From CBDCFV01 sp965203835 (GTDB taxonomy: Bacteria; Chloroflexota; Dehalococcoidia; Lucifugimonadales; UBA3495): 64,000 nucleotides of DNA. The notes under the pieces are model-generated. The model was not told the DNA's origin. It saw only the letters and a program-made list of their open reading frames with translations, and made no database searches. The position numbers were made by a program, and so were the translations under genes. Positions 44,919 through 54,416 of the stretch are shown here, piece by piece. Location of the stretch: contig OZ241919.1 of NCBI GenBank assembly GCA_965203835.1, positions 3,720,001-3,784,000 of the forward strand, given 5' to 3'. Numbering within the stretch: position 1 is the stretch's first letter; every line of letters begins with the position of its first letter.

Positions 44919-46942
44919 ATTTGCTCCGGATATCCCAGTTCCAATAGCTTCCGAAACGTGCGGAGCTCTATTTTCCTGGGCGACTGCAGCGACCGTGCTA
45001 CTCCGTCCTCGTCGAACACGTTCCAGATTTCGTCCAGCGGTACACGTCTCCGAAGGGGAAAGGTATGCGAGAACAGCAAAGCCATCACCTCCTTTGAGAT
45101 GTCGCCACCGCACGTCTTGTAAAGATGCCTCCACTCGAAGGTCCCATACCTTCTGAATCGCCTGAACAGTTCCTTGGGCCTGTCGAGCACAACTTCGTCA
45201 AGATGCGATATGGCCGCAAGCTCTTTTGAGCCTCCGCTCACATACCACAGTATCCGCCCAGGAGCCTTAAGCATTCTATGCTGAGTCGCCGCTCGATAGT
45301 ACACATTGCTCCAGCGCAGTAGTACGTCGGGGTCTCCGCCAAACATATCGATTGACGAAAGATGCCTGTCGATAAGATTGCGGGCAAAGCTTGGTTTGAT
45401 TGACATCAGGAAGTAATTCTGGGCAGTGTCCGAGAGCAGAGGCGAACAGGACCGTTCCAGATCAAGGCCAGGCATATCTTCGTAGCTGCCCGCGCAGCCC
45501 GGGACCAGTTCGATGATCCTGGACAATGCTGCGTCTCGTCCCTGGTAGCCTGTAAAGCAAAATCGGATGAACCCGGCGCCCCAGCGGGTGAATCCCATTT
45601 CAGAAATCGCGGGTAGGAGATCAAGGGGAACGGCGGACTCCTCCATCTCCACCACATCAAGATTCTTTGTGACGGCCCTGCTAATCGCGTCCGCAATTGG
45701 AAAGAGTCTCATGGACGAGGAACGTACAGAGCCGGCTACCCTGCACAGATGTACAGTGAGGGCGCTCGGCGAGCCATAGGCAATACCCCGAACAGCGACC
45801 GGCTCATTACCGGCCCAGAGGACTTCAATCTGGCTCTCGGGGTTATCCGAGACCAGGGAGTCAACTTTAGCTCTGAGGTCTCTGGGACGCTCGCGGTGGT
45901 GGAGGAAGCGGTCGAAAGGGAAACCCACGAGTTCCTGGGACGTCAGATGACGCCATGAGAGACCGAGGCCGGACACGCGGTCCGGCGCATACGGCTGGGT
46001 CTCAGACAGTTCACGCAGCCTGAGGATCAGCCCCGTCGGGGAAAGCACCCGGACATTCACCGCCTCCTCGATCTGTGCTGATTTGTTCAAGAGTAGTTGA
46101 TCCCTGGTCACGAAAGTATCTATCTCCGAGGCAGCGGTCTTTGCTAGGTGCATAATGTCCGACAGTTGATTGGTTGTCCGGCTAGGCAAGATCTGCTTGA
46201 GCTTTGTTTCGAAGTTTTCGACTAAGGGAGGATGATGCTTTACCTCAAAGAACTGTCTGGCTCGCATTCTTGCTGCTTCCCGTTCCGATGGACTGCCGCT
46301 TCGATTGATTTCACTGAGGAGCTCATCGGTAAACCAGAGATTCACCGAATCGACGAAGAGGTCTGATGCCAAGGCCTTCGATGGTTGTGTGAGGTCGCTG
46401 TCCGGTCTGTCGAAGTCGAAGAATACCTGAGCGTCGATAACGGCATCAAGAACGTCATCGGACATATTGGCCCGGAACAACTCCAACTGATCGTGTCGCG
46501 CTAATTGAAGACGCCAGAAAGTCAGAGGATAACCTTCTTTTGACCTGCCGGGGCTTTCACTCATCGGCACGAATCCTAGCTTCGGCCACATGCGATGCGC
46601 CGGAAAGTCGTTACGACACCTGAGGACAATGACCTTCTGAGTGCTGGCCGACGCCTTCAAAGCCTCCAGAAGGTTCGTAGCGACGCCTCTACCTCTCCCG
46701 CCCTCCGATACGCAGAGTTGCGCGACACGGAATCGGTCACGATTTGCTGCGTACATGAGATAGCCGAAGAGTCGACCGTCCTGGGTCTTGGCTCCCAGCA
46801 CGCCTCCCTTGGTGAGATAGTCTTCGAGGGCAGCGCGAGGTAGAAAGCCAAGTGTGCCGACGTTACGCTTCATCAGTTCGTCAACTGCGTCGATGTCTGC
46901 AATCGCCAGTACAGAGATCGTTGTAACGGGATCCCCTGTCAT
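44915..46942 (-). CDS. GNAT acetyltransferase - PIN fusion with PUA-like tail
   Basis: 675 aa from ATG 46942 (GGAG 10 bases upstream; an earlier TTG is less likely). Domains by eye: GNAT acetyltransferase at about 8-148 (VAQLCVSEGGRGRGVATNLL is the acetyl-CoA loop); PIN ribonuclease-like domain at about 160-305 (DAVIDAQVFFDF, TDELLSEINR, LSDIMHLAKTAASEIDTFVT then RDQLLL, with acidic residues at the expected places); a second GNAT-like or linker region at 370-470; and a C-terminal PUA/EVE-like module (GRILWYVSGG, YGTFEWRHLYK, EVMALLFSHTFPLRRRVPLD). Paired with an ASCH protein. I do not know a described system with this layout. Confidence 0.7.
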   Translation of the reverse strand: MTGDPVTTISVLAIADIDAVDELMKRNVGTLGFLPRAALEDYLTKGGVLGAKTQDGRLFGYLMYAANRDRFRVAQLCVSEGGRGRGVATNLLEALKASASTQKVIVLRCRNDFPAHRMWPKLGFVPMSESPGRSKEGYPLTFWRLQLARHDQLELFRANMSDDVLDAVIDAQVFFDFDRPDSDLTQPSKALASDLFVDSVNLWFTDELLSEINRSGSPSEREAARMRARQFFEVKHHPPLVENFETKLKQILPSRTTNQLSDIMHLAKTAASEIDTFVTRDQLLLNKSAQIEEAVNVRVLSPTGLILRLRELSETQPYAPDRVSGLGLSWRHLTSQELVGFPFDRFLHHRERPRDLRAKVDSLVSDNPESQIEVLWAGNEPVAVRGIAYGSPSALTVHLCRVAGSVRSSSMRLFPIADAISRAVTKNLDVVEMEESAVPLDLLPAISEMGFTRWGAGFIRFCFTGYQGRDAALSRIIELVPGCAGSYEDMPGLDLERSCSPLLSDTAQNYFLMSIKPSFARNLIDRHLSSIDMFGGDPDVLLRWSNVYYRAATQHRMLKAPGRILWYVSGGSKELAAISHLDEVVLDRPKELFRRFRRYGTFEWRHLYKTCGGDISKEVMALLFSHTFPLRRRVPLDEIWNVFDEDGVARSLQSPRKIELRTFRKLLELGYPEQI

Positions 46943-47676
46943 CAGCGTATTCTCCAAAGTCTTATAACAAAAAGCCCCTGCGCATCGACTTCCATCCGAT
47001 ACTTCCCCAGCATGAGGACGCCTTGGCTAACGCCGTTGCTGTATTCTCAATCGTAATGGTCTCCCCGTTATCTGTGCCGGGGAAAGTTCAAGTTTTGCGG
47101 GACCATTTCACTCTTTCCGAATTTCCTCTTGTCGGGTCGTCATTTGGGTATACCGAACCGGCTCTCCATCAATCAAGCTCAGGGGAAATCGACCGTCTCT
47201 GGCGTACCATGTAGAGCGGCGTACTTTACAACAGGTCCGGAGAACTCAACAACAGTGGGTATGGGGCGACGCATTAGCCGTCCCTGCTGACTTGGAATCA
47301 CGAAAGAAATCCCCGGACTTTCCAAGCTGACTAATGCAGCCATTACGCGATTGAGCAATCAGGCTAATCGTTCGCGGTCTGTCTCTGACACACTATGAAT
47401 GCTGACCCACCTAAAGGATGTACGCGAGCTGAAAACCTGGCCGCGACCTTCGCCCAATTCCCAGCACCCCAACGTGTTCGTAGCGTCCCCCGGAATTCTT
47501 GGTGATCCATCGGCACCAGGTTTCCGTAAACATGGAACGCCGTCGACAGCAGGATTTCGCCCAGAACTGCAAGAAGGTCGTCTCTGGCAATCATGACTCG
47601 CCCGCACGGGTCGATGTTCTTCCATTCTGAAGAACTCAGACAGACAATCGGGTATCGACCCCCCAGTCCGAGCCAG
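46943..47676. other. no convincing gene, 46943-47676
   Basis: Short frames on both strands only; a plus frame at 47023-47214 has no family. Possibly the promoter region of the GNAT-PIN gene at its left edge and decayed sequence beyond. Confidence 0.4.
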
Positions 47677-48048
47677 CTACGCCTTGGCCTCTATAACCAC
47701 ACGGCCCCCGCTTTCGACTTCAATGTTCAAGCTGTGTCCGTCGAGCAGAAGCATACCCACTAGCGGAATGCTACCCGTCGCGTCGGCCTCGATGTCTCTC
47801 GGTTCACCGTCCCAAAGCACGGTCACGTAGTGAACGTCAAAATCCACCTCGGCGTCATTGGCCAGAAACGCCTGGCCCATGTAGGCAAAGGGCAACCCCA
47901 TCTCATCAACCAACCCGGGCGGCAGGGTCAGGAATCCGCTGTAGCCGGTGTCCACCACGGCCTCGACATCCCGCGTCCGCCCTTCCGGGCCCTGAAGGGG
48001 AAGGGTAACGACGGCTTCTTATGCGGCGTTGACCTCACCCTGGATCAC
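47677..48048 (-). pseudogene. retropepsin-like (clan AA) aspartic protease, nonsense codon
   Basis: Full frame of 124 codons from a GTG overlapping the upstream stop (GTGA): VIQGEVNAA, TAA (48021-48019), EAVVTLPLQGPEGR, then VVDTGYSGFLTLPP with the catalytic DTG triad, and PLVGMLLLDGHSL near the end. This is the small single-domain retropepsin-like family of bacteria. The TAA near the start can be bypassed only by initiating at an internal codon such as the GTG at 47958, which would leave out the first beta strand but keep DTG. Confidence 0.6.
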
Positions 48049-48335
48049 CCGGTCCTCCGCAGAGAGCCGGCCCCGAAGCTGCGGAGCGCCCGGTAGCCCA
48101 CCCGCTCGCACAAGACGTCCACCGCGTCCGGGCGCCGCTCACGTAGCCGTTCCACCGCAATGCGGGTGATGTCAGCGACGGCCCAGTCCCCCGTTTCAAC
48201 GTCGATGGCGACGTACCCGCCGAAGTGGTCGGTTTCGACCTGGGGTAGGATGTCCCGCTGGTATATCTCCTTGCCCAGGCGAACCGCCTCCTTGCGGGGC
48301 CTGCGCTGGCGAGCCGGTGTCCTCGTGTCTCCCAT
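48045..48335 (-). CDS. small partner protein of retropepsin-like gene
   Basis: 96 aa. RLGKEIYQRDILPQVETDHF then GGYVAIDVETGDWAVAD and LCERVGYRALRSFG match a short family that repeatedly precedes clan AA protease genes in Chloroflexota and Cyanobacteria. Its stop overlaps the protease start by 4 bases. A toxin-antitoxin-like pairing has been suspected for such couples, but function is not established. Confidence 0.6.
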   Translation of the reverse strand: MGDTRTPARQRRPRKEAVRLGKEIYQRDILPQVETDHFGGYVAIDVETGDWAVADITRIAVERLRERRPDAVDVLCERVGYRALRSFGAGSLRRTG

Positions 48336-48514
48336 TCGCCCTCCGTTTTCAAGCCTATTTTTGAGAGTTTTATCTTACTGGTTTGGGGCGGTTGCCAGCA
48401 ATACAACAATCTCGCACAGCGGGCGGACGCAGCCGCTTCACCACGTCGCGCACCGGCCAGCCCTCGCCCACCCGCTCCGGAATCCTGTCGATTTCCAAAG
48501 TCTTTGATCCAGTG

Positions 48515-48720
48515 ATTTACACGGTCATTGACCCACCCTGGGAGCGTGATAGTTTTCAGTAATATCAGGTCGCGGGTTTTTGGTCAATCACCTCCTTCTG
48601 GGCCTACGCCCAGAAGTGCGCGATGTGGCGACTGGCGTTCCCGGTAGCTGCTGCCCTCAATGACGATCTGATAGCTGGCGTTGGCCAACCGGTCCAGGGC
48701 GCTGTTGCTGATATTTGAGG
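48515..48720 (-). pseudogene. istB: istB C-terminus and IS21 end, relic 1
   Basis: Reverse strand reads RLANASYQIVIEGSSYRERQ, the usual IstB C-terminal motif, followed by TTGACC...ACCCTGG end sequence. A diverged copy is at 49653-49810; the two flank the DUF429 gene as direct repeats. Confidence 0.5.
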
Positions 48721-48721
48721 C

Positions 48722-49600
48722 TCAGCATAGCCAAAAGACACCGTTGCTGATTATGAAGGCCGCGCCGTGTGTTGGACGTTGTCGAAAAGTTCGGCGAACT
48801 TTACCTATATTCCCTTGCAGTTCGTCTTCTGCCCAAGATGTCCGATGATCGTCAAGGATTGGCCAGACATTGTGGGGCGGCAAGATGATTTGGCCATATT
48901 CCGGGTCTCCGACAGCGACGTATTGGTTCCTAGTGATGCACATGGCTGCAAGGGCGCATACGAAGGCCGCCCGATGGTCATGGTCCGTGATATCACCTAC
49001 AGGGTTGTCAAAGACTGTCTGAGGAGCAAGATGTCGAACCAGGTTTTCAAGTAAGCGATATCTAACAGCTTTCGTCCAAAAACAATCGAATCGTTGTCCA
49101 CGAGGCGGGAGGTTTGCGAAATCTTCGGCACGCAGCAGAACACCTAGAAATGCGTTGGGGAACGCTTCTACGATGCGGCGATTATGGATGCGGTGTAGAT
49201 GGGTTGCTTCTTCGATGTTGAGGTGCTCGTCCCTGATTAGATCCAACACGATATTGGCCAATAGAATTGCATGAGTGTTGAGAGCTATGCCGGTTGGGGA
49301 GTTGGTTGGCCCTGGTTTGCAGCGGCGTTGGAACAGGCCGCGAGCAAGAAGGGAATCCGCTGCCCTATAATCGACCACCTGCACCAAATTATGGGCGAGG
49401 GGCCCATCTATACCAACGGCATATATACGAGTGCCCTGGCGTATTAGTCCTTGCAAGTCCCTCCGACGTGTAGCATCATCGAGACCGATGTTGCGACACT
49501 CCCAGCCAAGCCTACCTTGATTCAGATCAAGGAGACACAGCCCGGTCGTGGGACGTCTCTGAGAATACCCAACGTCAATGCCAAGATAGTACTCGACCAC
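48722..49600 (-). CDS. DUF429 protein, predicted RNase H-fold nuclease
   Basis: 292 aa from ATG 49600. N-terminal YLGIDVGYSQRRPTTGLCLL gives the first acidic beta strand and YAVGIDGPLA the second; DHDHRAAFVCALAAM near residue 208 supplies a third acidic site. This D...D...D pattern with RNase H topology is the DUF429 predicted-nuclease family. The C-terminus (TFRQRPTHGAAFIISNGVFW) ends at the IS21 relic and may be slightly altered. Isolated between two IS21 ends. Confidence 0.7.
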   Translation of the reverse strand: MVEYYLGIDVGYSQRRPTTGLCLLDLNQGRLGWECRNIGLDDATRRRDLQGLIRQGTRIYAVGIDGPLAHNLVQVVDYRAADSLLARGLFQRRCKPGPTNSPTGIALNTHAILLANIVLDLIRDEHLNIEEATHLHRIHNRRIVEAFPNAFLGVLLRAEDFANLPPRGQRFDCFWTKAVRYRLLENLVRHLAPQTVFDNPVGDITDHDHRAAFVCALAAMCITRNQYVAVGDPEYGQIILPPHNVWPILDDHRTSWAEDELQGNIGKVRRTFRQRPTHGAAFIISNGVFWLC

Positions 49601-49652
49601 TTGCCTTAAGTTCCTCCGCTACTGCTCGATTGCCAGGGTTGCCGGTCAAGCA

Positions 49653-49810
49653 ATTTACACATTCATTAACCCACCCTGGGGCACAGTGTTCTGAGTATTA
49701 TAGAGTATTGGTCTGCCGGTCAATCACCTCCTTATCCCGCTCCCAGCAGCGCGGGATGTGGCTACTGGCGTTCCCGGTAGCTGCTGCCCTCAATAACGAT
49801 CTGATAGGGC
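49653..49810 (-). pseudogene. istB: istB C-terminus and IS21 end, relic 2
   Basis: Shares ATTTACAC, AACCCACCCTGGG, GGTCAATCACCTCCTT and GTTCCCGGTAGCTGCTGCCC with relic 1, in the same orientation. Confidence 0.5.
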
Positions 49811-49831
49811 GCTACCCACTAACTGGAATTG

Positions 49832-51304
49832 TCACAGCGAAAGATTGGGGACCTGCCGGGCCTCACCAAGGTCAGCTATGGGAACCAGGGCGTAGCCCAA
49901 TTGGGCTGCCCGTCGCTTGGCCGAGCGAAGGGCTCGCTGACGATACTGGCTCTCATAGTACTCCGCACCAGCATCCATGTATCCATGTCCATGCCGCAGC
50001 ATGGAGTATATGATCCTGGCCAGCTTATGCGCCGTCGCCGTGATGGCCTTGGGCGCTCCCAGATGAGCTTTCTTCCGCCGCAGGAAGGCTCCCAGGGCAC
50101 TGCCGGAGCGGTGCAGCGCATTGGCCGCCAGACGCAGCGCCGCCGCCGCCCGGTTGCCGCTGGCCTTGGTCTTTGAGCTCATGACCCTGCCGCCGGTGAT
50201 CCGGTTGTTAGGGCTCAACCCCAGCCAGGCGGCGAAGTGCTTGGCCGTGGGCCATTTGGTCATGTCGGTGCCGACTTCGCTGGCCACTTTGAGGGCGGTG
50301 TAGGCGTCCACGCCGTCGATCCTAGTGAGGTCCACTCCGGTCATCCGGTACAGTTGGCCCTGGACGTCGAAACGGGGTGCGTTCTTCTGATTGCGCTTCT
50401 TGCCATTGGGAGCCGGAGGCTCGCCGTCGCTGCGGTCCTCGAACCGCTCCAACTGGGCTTCAATCTCCCGGTCGCACTGGGCAATCTTGTCCTGATAGGT
50501 CCGGTACAACTCCAGCGCCTGGGTCAGCTCGAAGATGTGCTCCTCCCGCCAATGCCCCCGCAGGGACTTGGCAATGGTCTTCTCGTCGGACTTGGTCCTC
50601 GGGTCGCGCAACTGTGCCAGCTTGCGGCGACTCCTCTCGCCCCGAACTATGGCCTCGATGATGTCCATGCCGGTCTTGCCGGTGATGTCCCTGATCACGT
50701 TCTGGAGCTTCACGTTCATCTGGGTCAGTGCCTTCTGCATGTGCTGTACGTGCTGGGAGGCGTACTCCACCAGCATGGCCCGCTGCCTCAGGTAGCTCCG
50801 AAGGCTGCGGATCTCATCCTCCGGCCGGAAGGCTCCGGAGAGCAGACCATAGGTGTGAAGTTGCTGCAGCCACTGGCAGTCCAGCACGGCGGTCTTCCGG
50901 CCGGGCACGTTCTTGATGCGCCTGGGATCCACCAGTATCACTTGGAACCCTCGTTCCTCCAGCACCCCGAACAGCGGGATCCAGTAGACCCCGGTGGACT
51001 CCATGACCACGGTCTCCACCCCGCACTCGGCCAGCCAATCAGCCAAGCGGTACAGGTCGGCAGTGAAGGCTTCGAACTCCCGCACCGGTTGTTCCCAGCG
51101 GTCCTCGGGCACCACCACGAAATGGCTGCTGGCGCCCACGTCGATGCCAGCGACGTTCAGGTTTACCCGCGACAACTCAGCCGGCAGGCCCTGAGCGCCC
51201 CTACCCTTCTTCGCCCCGGATTTCCACTGCCCTCGCTCACGTTCATCATCCAGCCCCTCGTTGCTGCGCAGGCGCACCGCCGGAGGAAGCCACTGAAAGT
51301 GCAC
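49832..51304 (-). CDS. IS110-family transposase 2, one DEDD Asp replaced by Ala
   Basis: 490 aa, uninterrupted; the start may be at an internal Met/Val because the first 45 residues are not typical. DEDD_Tnp_IS110 domain: NVAGIDVGASSH (Asp55), VVMESTGVYW (Glu102), then PGRKTAVLDCQWLQQLHTYG, where the third acidic residue of the usual KTDVLD is Ala139 (GCC for GAC) and Asp142 is kept. Transposase_20 domain with LTRIDGVDAYTALKVASEVG and the serine-bearing helix AANALHRSGSALGAF. Loss of a metal ligand should block catalysis even though the frame is intact. Confidence 0.8.
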   Translation of the reverse strand: MHFQWLPPAVRLRSNEGLDDERERGQWKSGAKKGRGAQGLPAELSRVNLNVAGIDVGASSHFVVVPEDRWEQPVREFEAFTADLYRLADWLAECGVETVVMESTGVYWIPLFGVLEERGFQVILVDPRRIKNVPGRKTAVLDCQWLQQLHTYGLLSGAFRPEDEIRSLRSYLRQRAMLVEYASQHVQHMQKALTQMNVKLQNVIRDITGKTGMDIIEAIVRGERSRRKLAQLRDPRTKSDEKTIAKSLRGHWREEHIFELTQALELYRTYQDKIAQCDREIEAQLERFEDRSDGEPPAPNGKKRNQKNAPRFDVQGQLYRMTGVDLTRIDGVDAYTALKVASEVGTDMTKWPTAKHFAAWLGLSPNNRITGGRVMSSKTKASGNRAAAALRLAANALHRSGSALGAFLRRKKAHLGAPKAITATAHKLARIIYSMLRHGHGYMDAGAEYYESQYRQRALRSAKRRAAQLGYALVPIADLGEARQVPNLSL

Positions 51305-51528
51305 AGTCTATCGAACGGGAACGGCCTGCGGGAGGCGTCACCAATGATGCAGCCGTAAGGCTCCCGGACCATGCTTTGCACCGGGCGCTGGGCACCAATG
51401 CCAGGTCGGTCTTGGTCCGGCGACGCGCCACACCTCATCTTACCCCCGCCCAACGCCCGTGGCAGTTAGTCCCTGTTGCACGGGCCGGAGTCGGCCATAG
51501 ATTTGCTTTGCACTAAAAGTGCGGTTTG
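51305..51528. other. non-coding flank of IS110 copy 2
   Basis: No gene seen. In IS110/IS1111 elements the non-coding flank beside the transposase encodes the bridge RNA; this stretch contains GC-rich inverted segments, but I cannot define its fold or the element ends. Confidence 0.3.
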
Positions 51529-52275
51529 ATGCAAAAGTCAGCTAAATTTGGGACTTTTGGTGCAAAGCCGGACCGACCGATACCGTACAACGAGGACGTC
51601 CTGCCTGACGATATTTACGACGAGCGCTATGTTCGGCCGTATGCGGCCCTCTACATCGATCACCCGTTGTCGGAGCCGAAACTGCGATGCAACGTAGCGC
51701 TGCTGAGCAGGCTGTTGAAGCCATTGGGCAATTGGCTGGACACCTGTTGCGGGCAAGGGTGGCACTTGACACAGTTTCCTGGCCACCGGCGGATGGGCAT
51801 CGACAGGAGCGCGGCCCAACTGGACCAGGCGAAACTGCAAAACCCCGGCGTCTCCTTCATTGAGGCCGATTTTGTCGATTACGAATTCCCCGACGGACAG
51901 CGCTTCGACCTGGTGAGCAACTTCTGGAGCTCCTATTCCTATCTGAATGGTGAGGACGCCATTCGTAAGCTGGTGGAGAAGTCGGTCCGCTGGACGGCTC
52001 CGGGCGGTGCCCTCTACCTAGAACTGACCGTACCGGAACTGCTGGAGGACTTCAACGACAGCGAGTTCGCAGCGGAAACGGGCGCCAAGGTCTCCCTGCA
52101 GTCACCCGATGGAGTGCGCTGGGACTACCATGACGCCGGCGGGGTTTACCGGATGATGAGCCCGCCGCTTGAGTTCTTCACAGGCCTCATCGCGCCACGC
52201 TTCGAGGGGGTCAGCCACTCGGTCGTAATTCGGTTGATACGCCAGTTCGTTGCCTGGGGTAAGCGGCCCGATTGA
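51529..52275 (+). CDS. class I SAM-dependent methyltransferase
   Basis: 248 aa from ATG 51529. SAM-binding motif I NWLDTCCGQGWHLTQF (about 67-82), acidic motif II MGIDRSAAQLDQA, motif around FDLVSNFWSSYSYL, and an APGGALYLE loop follow the Rossmann-methyltransferase order. DDIYDERYVRPYAALY near the start is a common lid segment of methyltransferase_25/11 proteins. Substrate unknown. No operon partner is evident. Confidence 0.75.
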   Translation: MQKSAKFGTFGAKPDRPIPYNEDVLPDDIYDERYVRPYAALYIDHPLSEPKLRCNVALLSRLLKPLGNWLDTCCGQGWHLTQFPGHRRMGIDRSAAQLDQAKLQNPGVSFIEADFVDYEFPDGQRFDLVSNFWSSYSYLNGEDAIRKLVEKSVRWTAPGGALYLELTVPELLEDFNDSEFAAETGAKVSLQSPDGVRWDYHDAGGVYRMMSPPLEFFTGLIAPRFEGVSHSVVIRLIRQFVAWGKRPD

Positions 52276-52329
52276 CGGAGCGTTACTCGACGGGCGGCAT
52301 GTTCGACACGAAACTCCAGGGCACCCTCG

Positions 52330-52580
52330 ACTCCGGCGTCTCCCTAACCGGAACCCGCTACAGTCGTCCAAGCCACATCTCGAAGACGGTTCCACATACC
52401 GTGCACTCGGGCCCACCTCAGTGTATGTCTCGCGTGATAGCGGAACGCAAGTGAGGCCCAACGTACCGGTGCCGATGAAGACCACATTCAATGAACCGAC
52501 TTCAGGCTCACAGCTACGGACATCGAAGTGGCCAACGGCGCCATCAGCAACTTCGCCGGAACTGGCAGTTCTTGCCACCA
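52330..52580 (+). pseudogene. relic of the Ig-like domain from the LRR family
   Basis: VRPNVPVPMKTTFNEPTSG in one frame and ATDIEVANGAISNFAGTG in the next match the Ig-like module of the LRR proteins downstream (compare VRPGSPIPVTATFSEPVFGF, VSNFTIAAAEAVYTF). It is a leftover of a fourth family member. Confidence 0.5.
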
Positions 52581-52645
52581 TGCTATCATTGCGGCGCGCC
52601 CTCAGCATTGTGCGATTGATTGCGTTCTCTCAAGGGTAAGACGGG

Positions 52646-54382
52646 ATGATTATAGGAAGGCTGACTTTTGCGGTTGCCGTTGTTTCATGCATGGTCTTGC
52701 TTGGCGGTTTAACGGCGGGGCTGGTTTCGGCCAACGACCCAACTCCGCCTCCGCCGGACGCGGCGGCCACGCAGACATCGGTCGGGGACCTCGTTGCATT
52801 GATTTCGCTGTACAAGGCTACGGACGGGTCGAACTGGAGGAACAACACCAACTGGCTGAGCGACGGGCCCTTGGGGGAGTGGTACGGTGTCTCGACGGAC
52901 GGTGACGGTCGTGTTGTTGGACTGACCCTCAATGATAACGGGTTGAGCGGTGGGATACCGCCGGAGTTGGGCAGGCTCGCCAACCTGCAAACGCTGTATC
53001 TCTCCCATAATCGGTTGAGCGGAGAGTTACCATCCGAGTTGGGCCGCCTGACCAACCTGCGAGTGCTGAACGTCGCCGTGAATCAGTTGAGTGAGGAGAT
53101 ACCACCGGAGTTGGGTGATCTTACCAACTTGAAATCATTGGATCTTTTTAGCAACCAGTTGAGTGGGGAGATACCGCACGAGTTGGGAAAGCTTACTAAC
53201 TTAAGCAGGATGTGGCTTTACAACAACCAGTTGAGTGGGGAGATACCGTCCGAGTTGGGTGATCTTGGCAATCTGGAACAGCTTTCACTTGGAGGTAACC
53301 AATTGACCGGGGGGATACCGCACGAGTTGGGCAACCTCACCAAACTGGAATGGCTGTTCCTTTCCTATAACCAGTTAAGAGAGGGAATACCTTCTGAATT
53401 GGGTAATCTCACCAACCTTCAACAGCTAGTCCTTTCCAGGAACCAGTTGAGTGGCGGTATACCGTCCGAAATGGGTAACCTTGCCTACTTGGAACGGTTG
53501 GACTTTTCCTATAATCAGTTGAGCGGGGACGTACCCCCCAAATTGGGCAGGCTCACCACCTTGCGCAGGATGCGGTTTGACAACAACCAGTTGAGCGGGG
53601 AGATACCGTCCGAGTTGGGCAACCTTGTCAACCTGGAATGGCTGGTCCTTTCCTATAACCGGTTGAGTGGGGGAATACCCCCCGAGTTGGGTAGACTCAC
53701 TACCCTGCGCAGGATGTGGCTCGATAACAACCAGTTGAGCGGGGAGATACCTTCCGAGTTGGGCAACCTTGCCAACCTGGAATGGCTGGTCCTTTCCGGG
53801 AACCGGTTGAGTGGGGAGATACCTTCAGGACTTGGCAACCTTACCAATCTGACCGATTTGTTTTTGATAGGGAACCGCTTGACCGGTTGCATCCCTTGGG
53901 AGTTGCGGGAGATCGGGATCCATGATCTGTACGTCCTTGGCCTGCCCTTCTGCGACATGCTCGGCGGCTCGCCGGTGGTAGTCATAAGGTTCGTGTCCGC
54001 GGCGGGCGCACCGATCAGGCTCGATTCCGGGATCGACCTGGAGGCCACGTTCAGCGAGCTGGTCTCCGGCTTTTCCTTGGAAGATATCAGTGTGGCCAAT
54101 GGCATGGCCGCCAACTTCTCCGGCAACGGGGCCGTCTATACTTTCAACGTGACTCCCACCGCCATTGGCGAGGTGACGGTAAATATTGCTGCTGGCGCTG
54201 CGGATGATGCAGACGGCAGCGGCAACATAGCGGCCCGGTTGCCACTGGGCATTCCGTATGACGACGATCATGACGGCGGGATAAGCAAGGATGAGGCAAT
54301 AATGGCTGTGGTTGATTACTTCGCCGAGCGCATTACCAGGGAACAGGCCATAGCGGTTATTATTCTGTACTTTGCCGGTTAG
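52646..54382 (+). CDS. secreted LRR protein 1 with Ig-like domain and EF-hand tail
   Basis: 578 aa. Signal peptide (VSCMVLLGGLTAGLVSA). LRR-capping region (LYKATDGSNWRNNTNWLSDG, the plant-type LRRNT), then about 14 LRRs of 24 residues with consensus NQLSGEIPSELGNLTNLEWL and a Cys-containing cap (GCIPWEL...LPFC). A Big_12-like immunoglobulin fold (FSELVSGFSLEDISVANGMA then VTPTAIGEVTVNIAAGAADD) and the C-terminal calcium loop DDDHDGGISKDEA followed by YFAERITREQAIAVIILYF complete it. Exported, probably surface-associated; ligand unknown. First of a three-gene tandem array. Confidence 0.85.
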   Translation: MIIGRLTFAVAVVSCMVLLGGLTAGLVSANDPTPPPPDAAATQTSVGDLVALISLYKATDGSNWRNNTNWLSDGPLGEWYGVSTDGDGRVVGLTLNDNGLSGGIPPELGRLANLQTLYLSHNRLSGELPSELGRLTNLRVLNVAVNQLSEEIPPELGDLTNLKSLDLFSNQLSGEIPHELGKLTNLSRMWLYNNQLSGEIPSELGDLGNLEQLSLGGNQLTGGIPHELGNLTKLEWLFLSYNQLREGIPSELGNLTNLQQLVLSRNQLSGGIPSEMGNLAYLERLDFSYNQLSGDVPPKLGRLTTLRRMRFDNNQLSGEIPSELGNLVNLEWLVLSYNRLSGGIPPELGRLTTLRRMWLDNNQLSGEIPSELGNLANLEWLVLSGNRLSGEIPSGLGNLTNLTDLFLIGNRLTGCIPWELREIGIHDLYVLGLPFCDMLGGSPVVVIRFVSAAGAPIRLDSGIDLEATFSELVSGFSLEDISVANGMAANFSGNGAVYTFNVTPTAIGEVTVNIAAGAADDADGSGNIAARLPLGIPYDDDHDGGISKDEAIMAVVDYFAERITREQAIAVIILYFAG

Positions 54383-54416
54383 CTTCCTGAGAGTTTTGGC
54401 CGCAGGAGGAAACACA

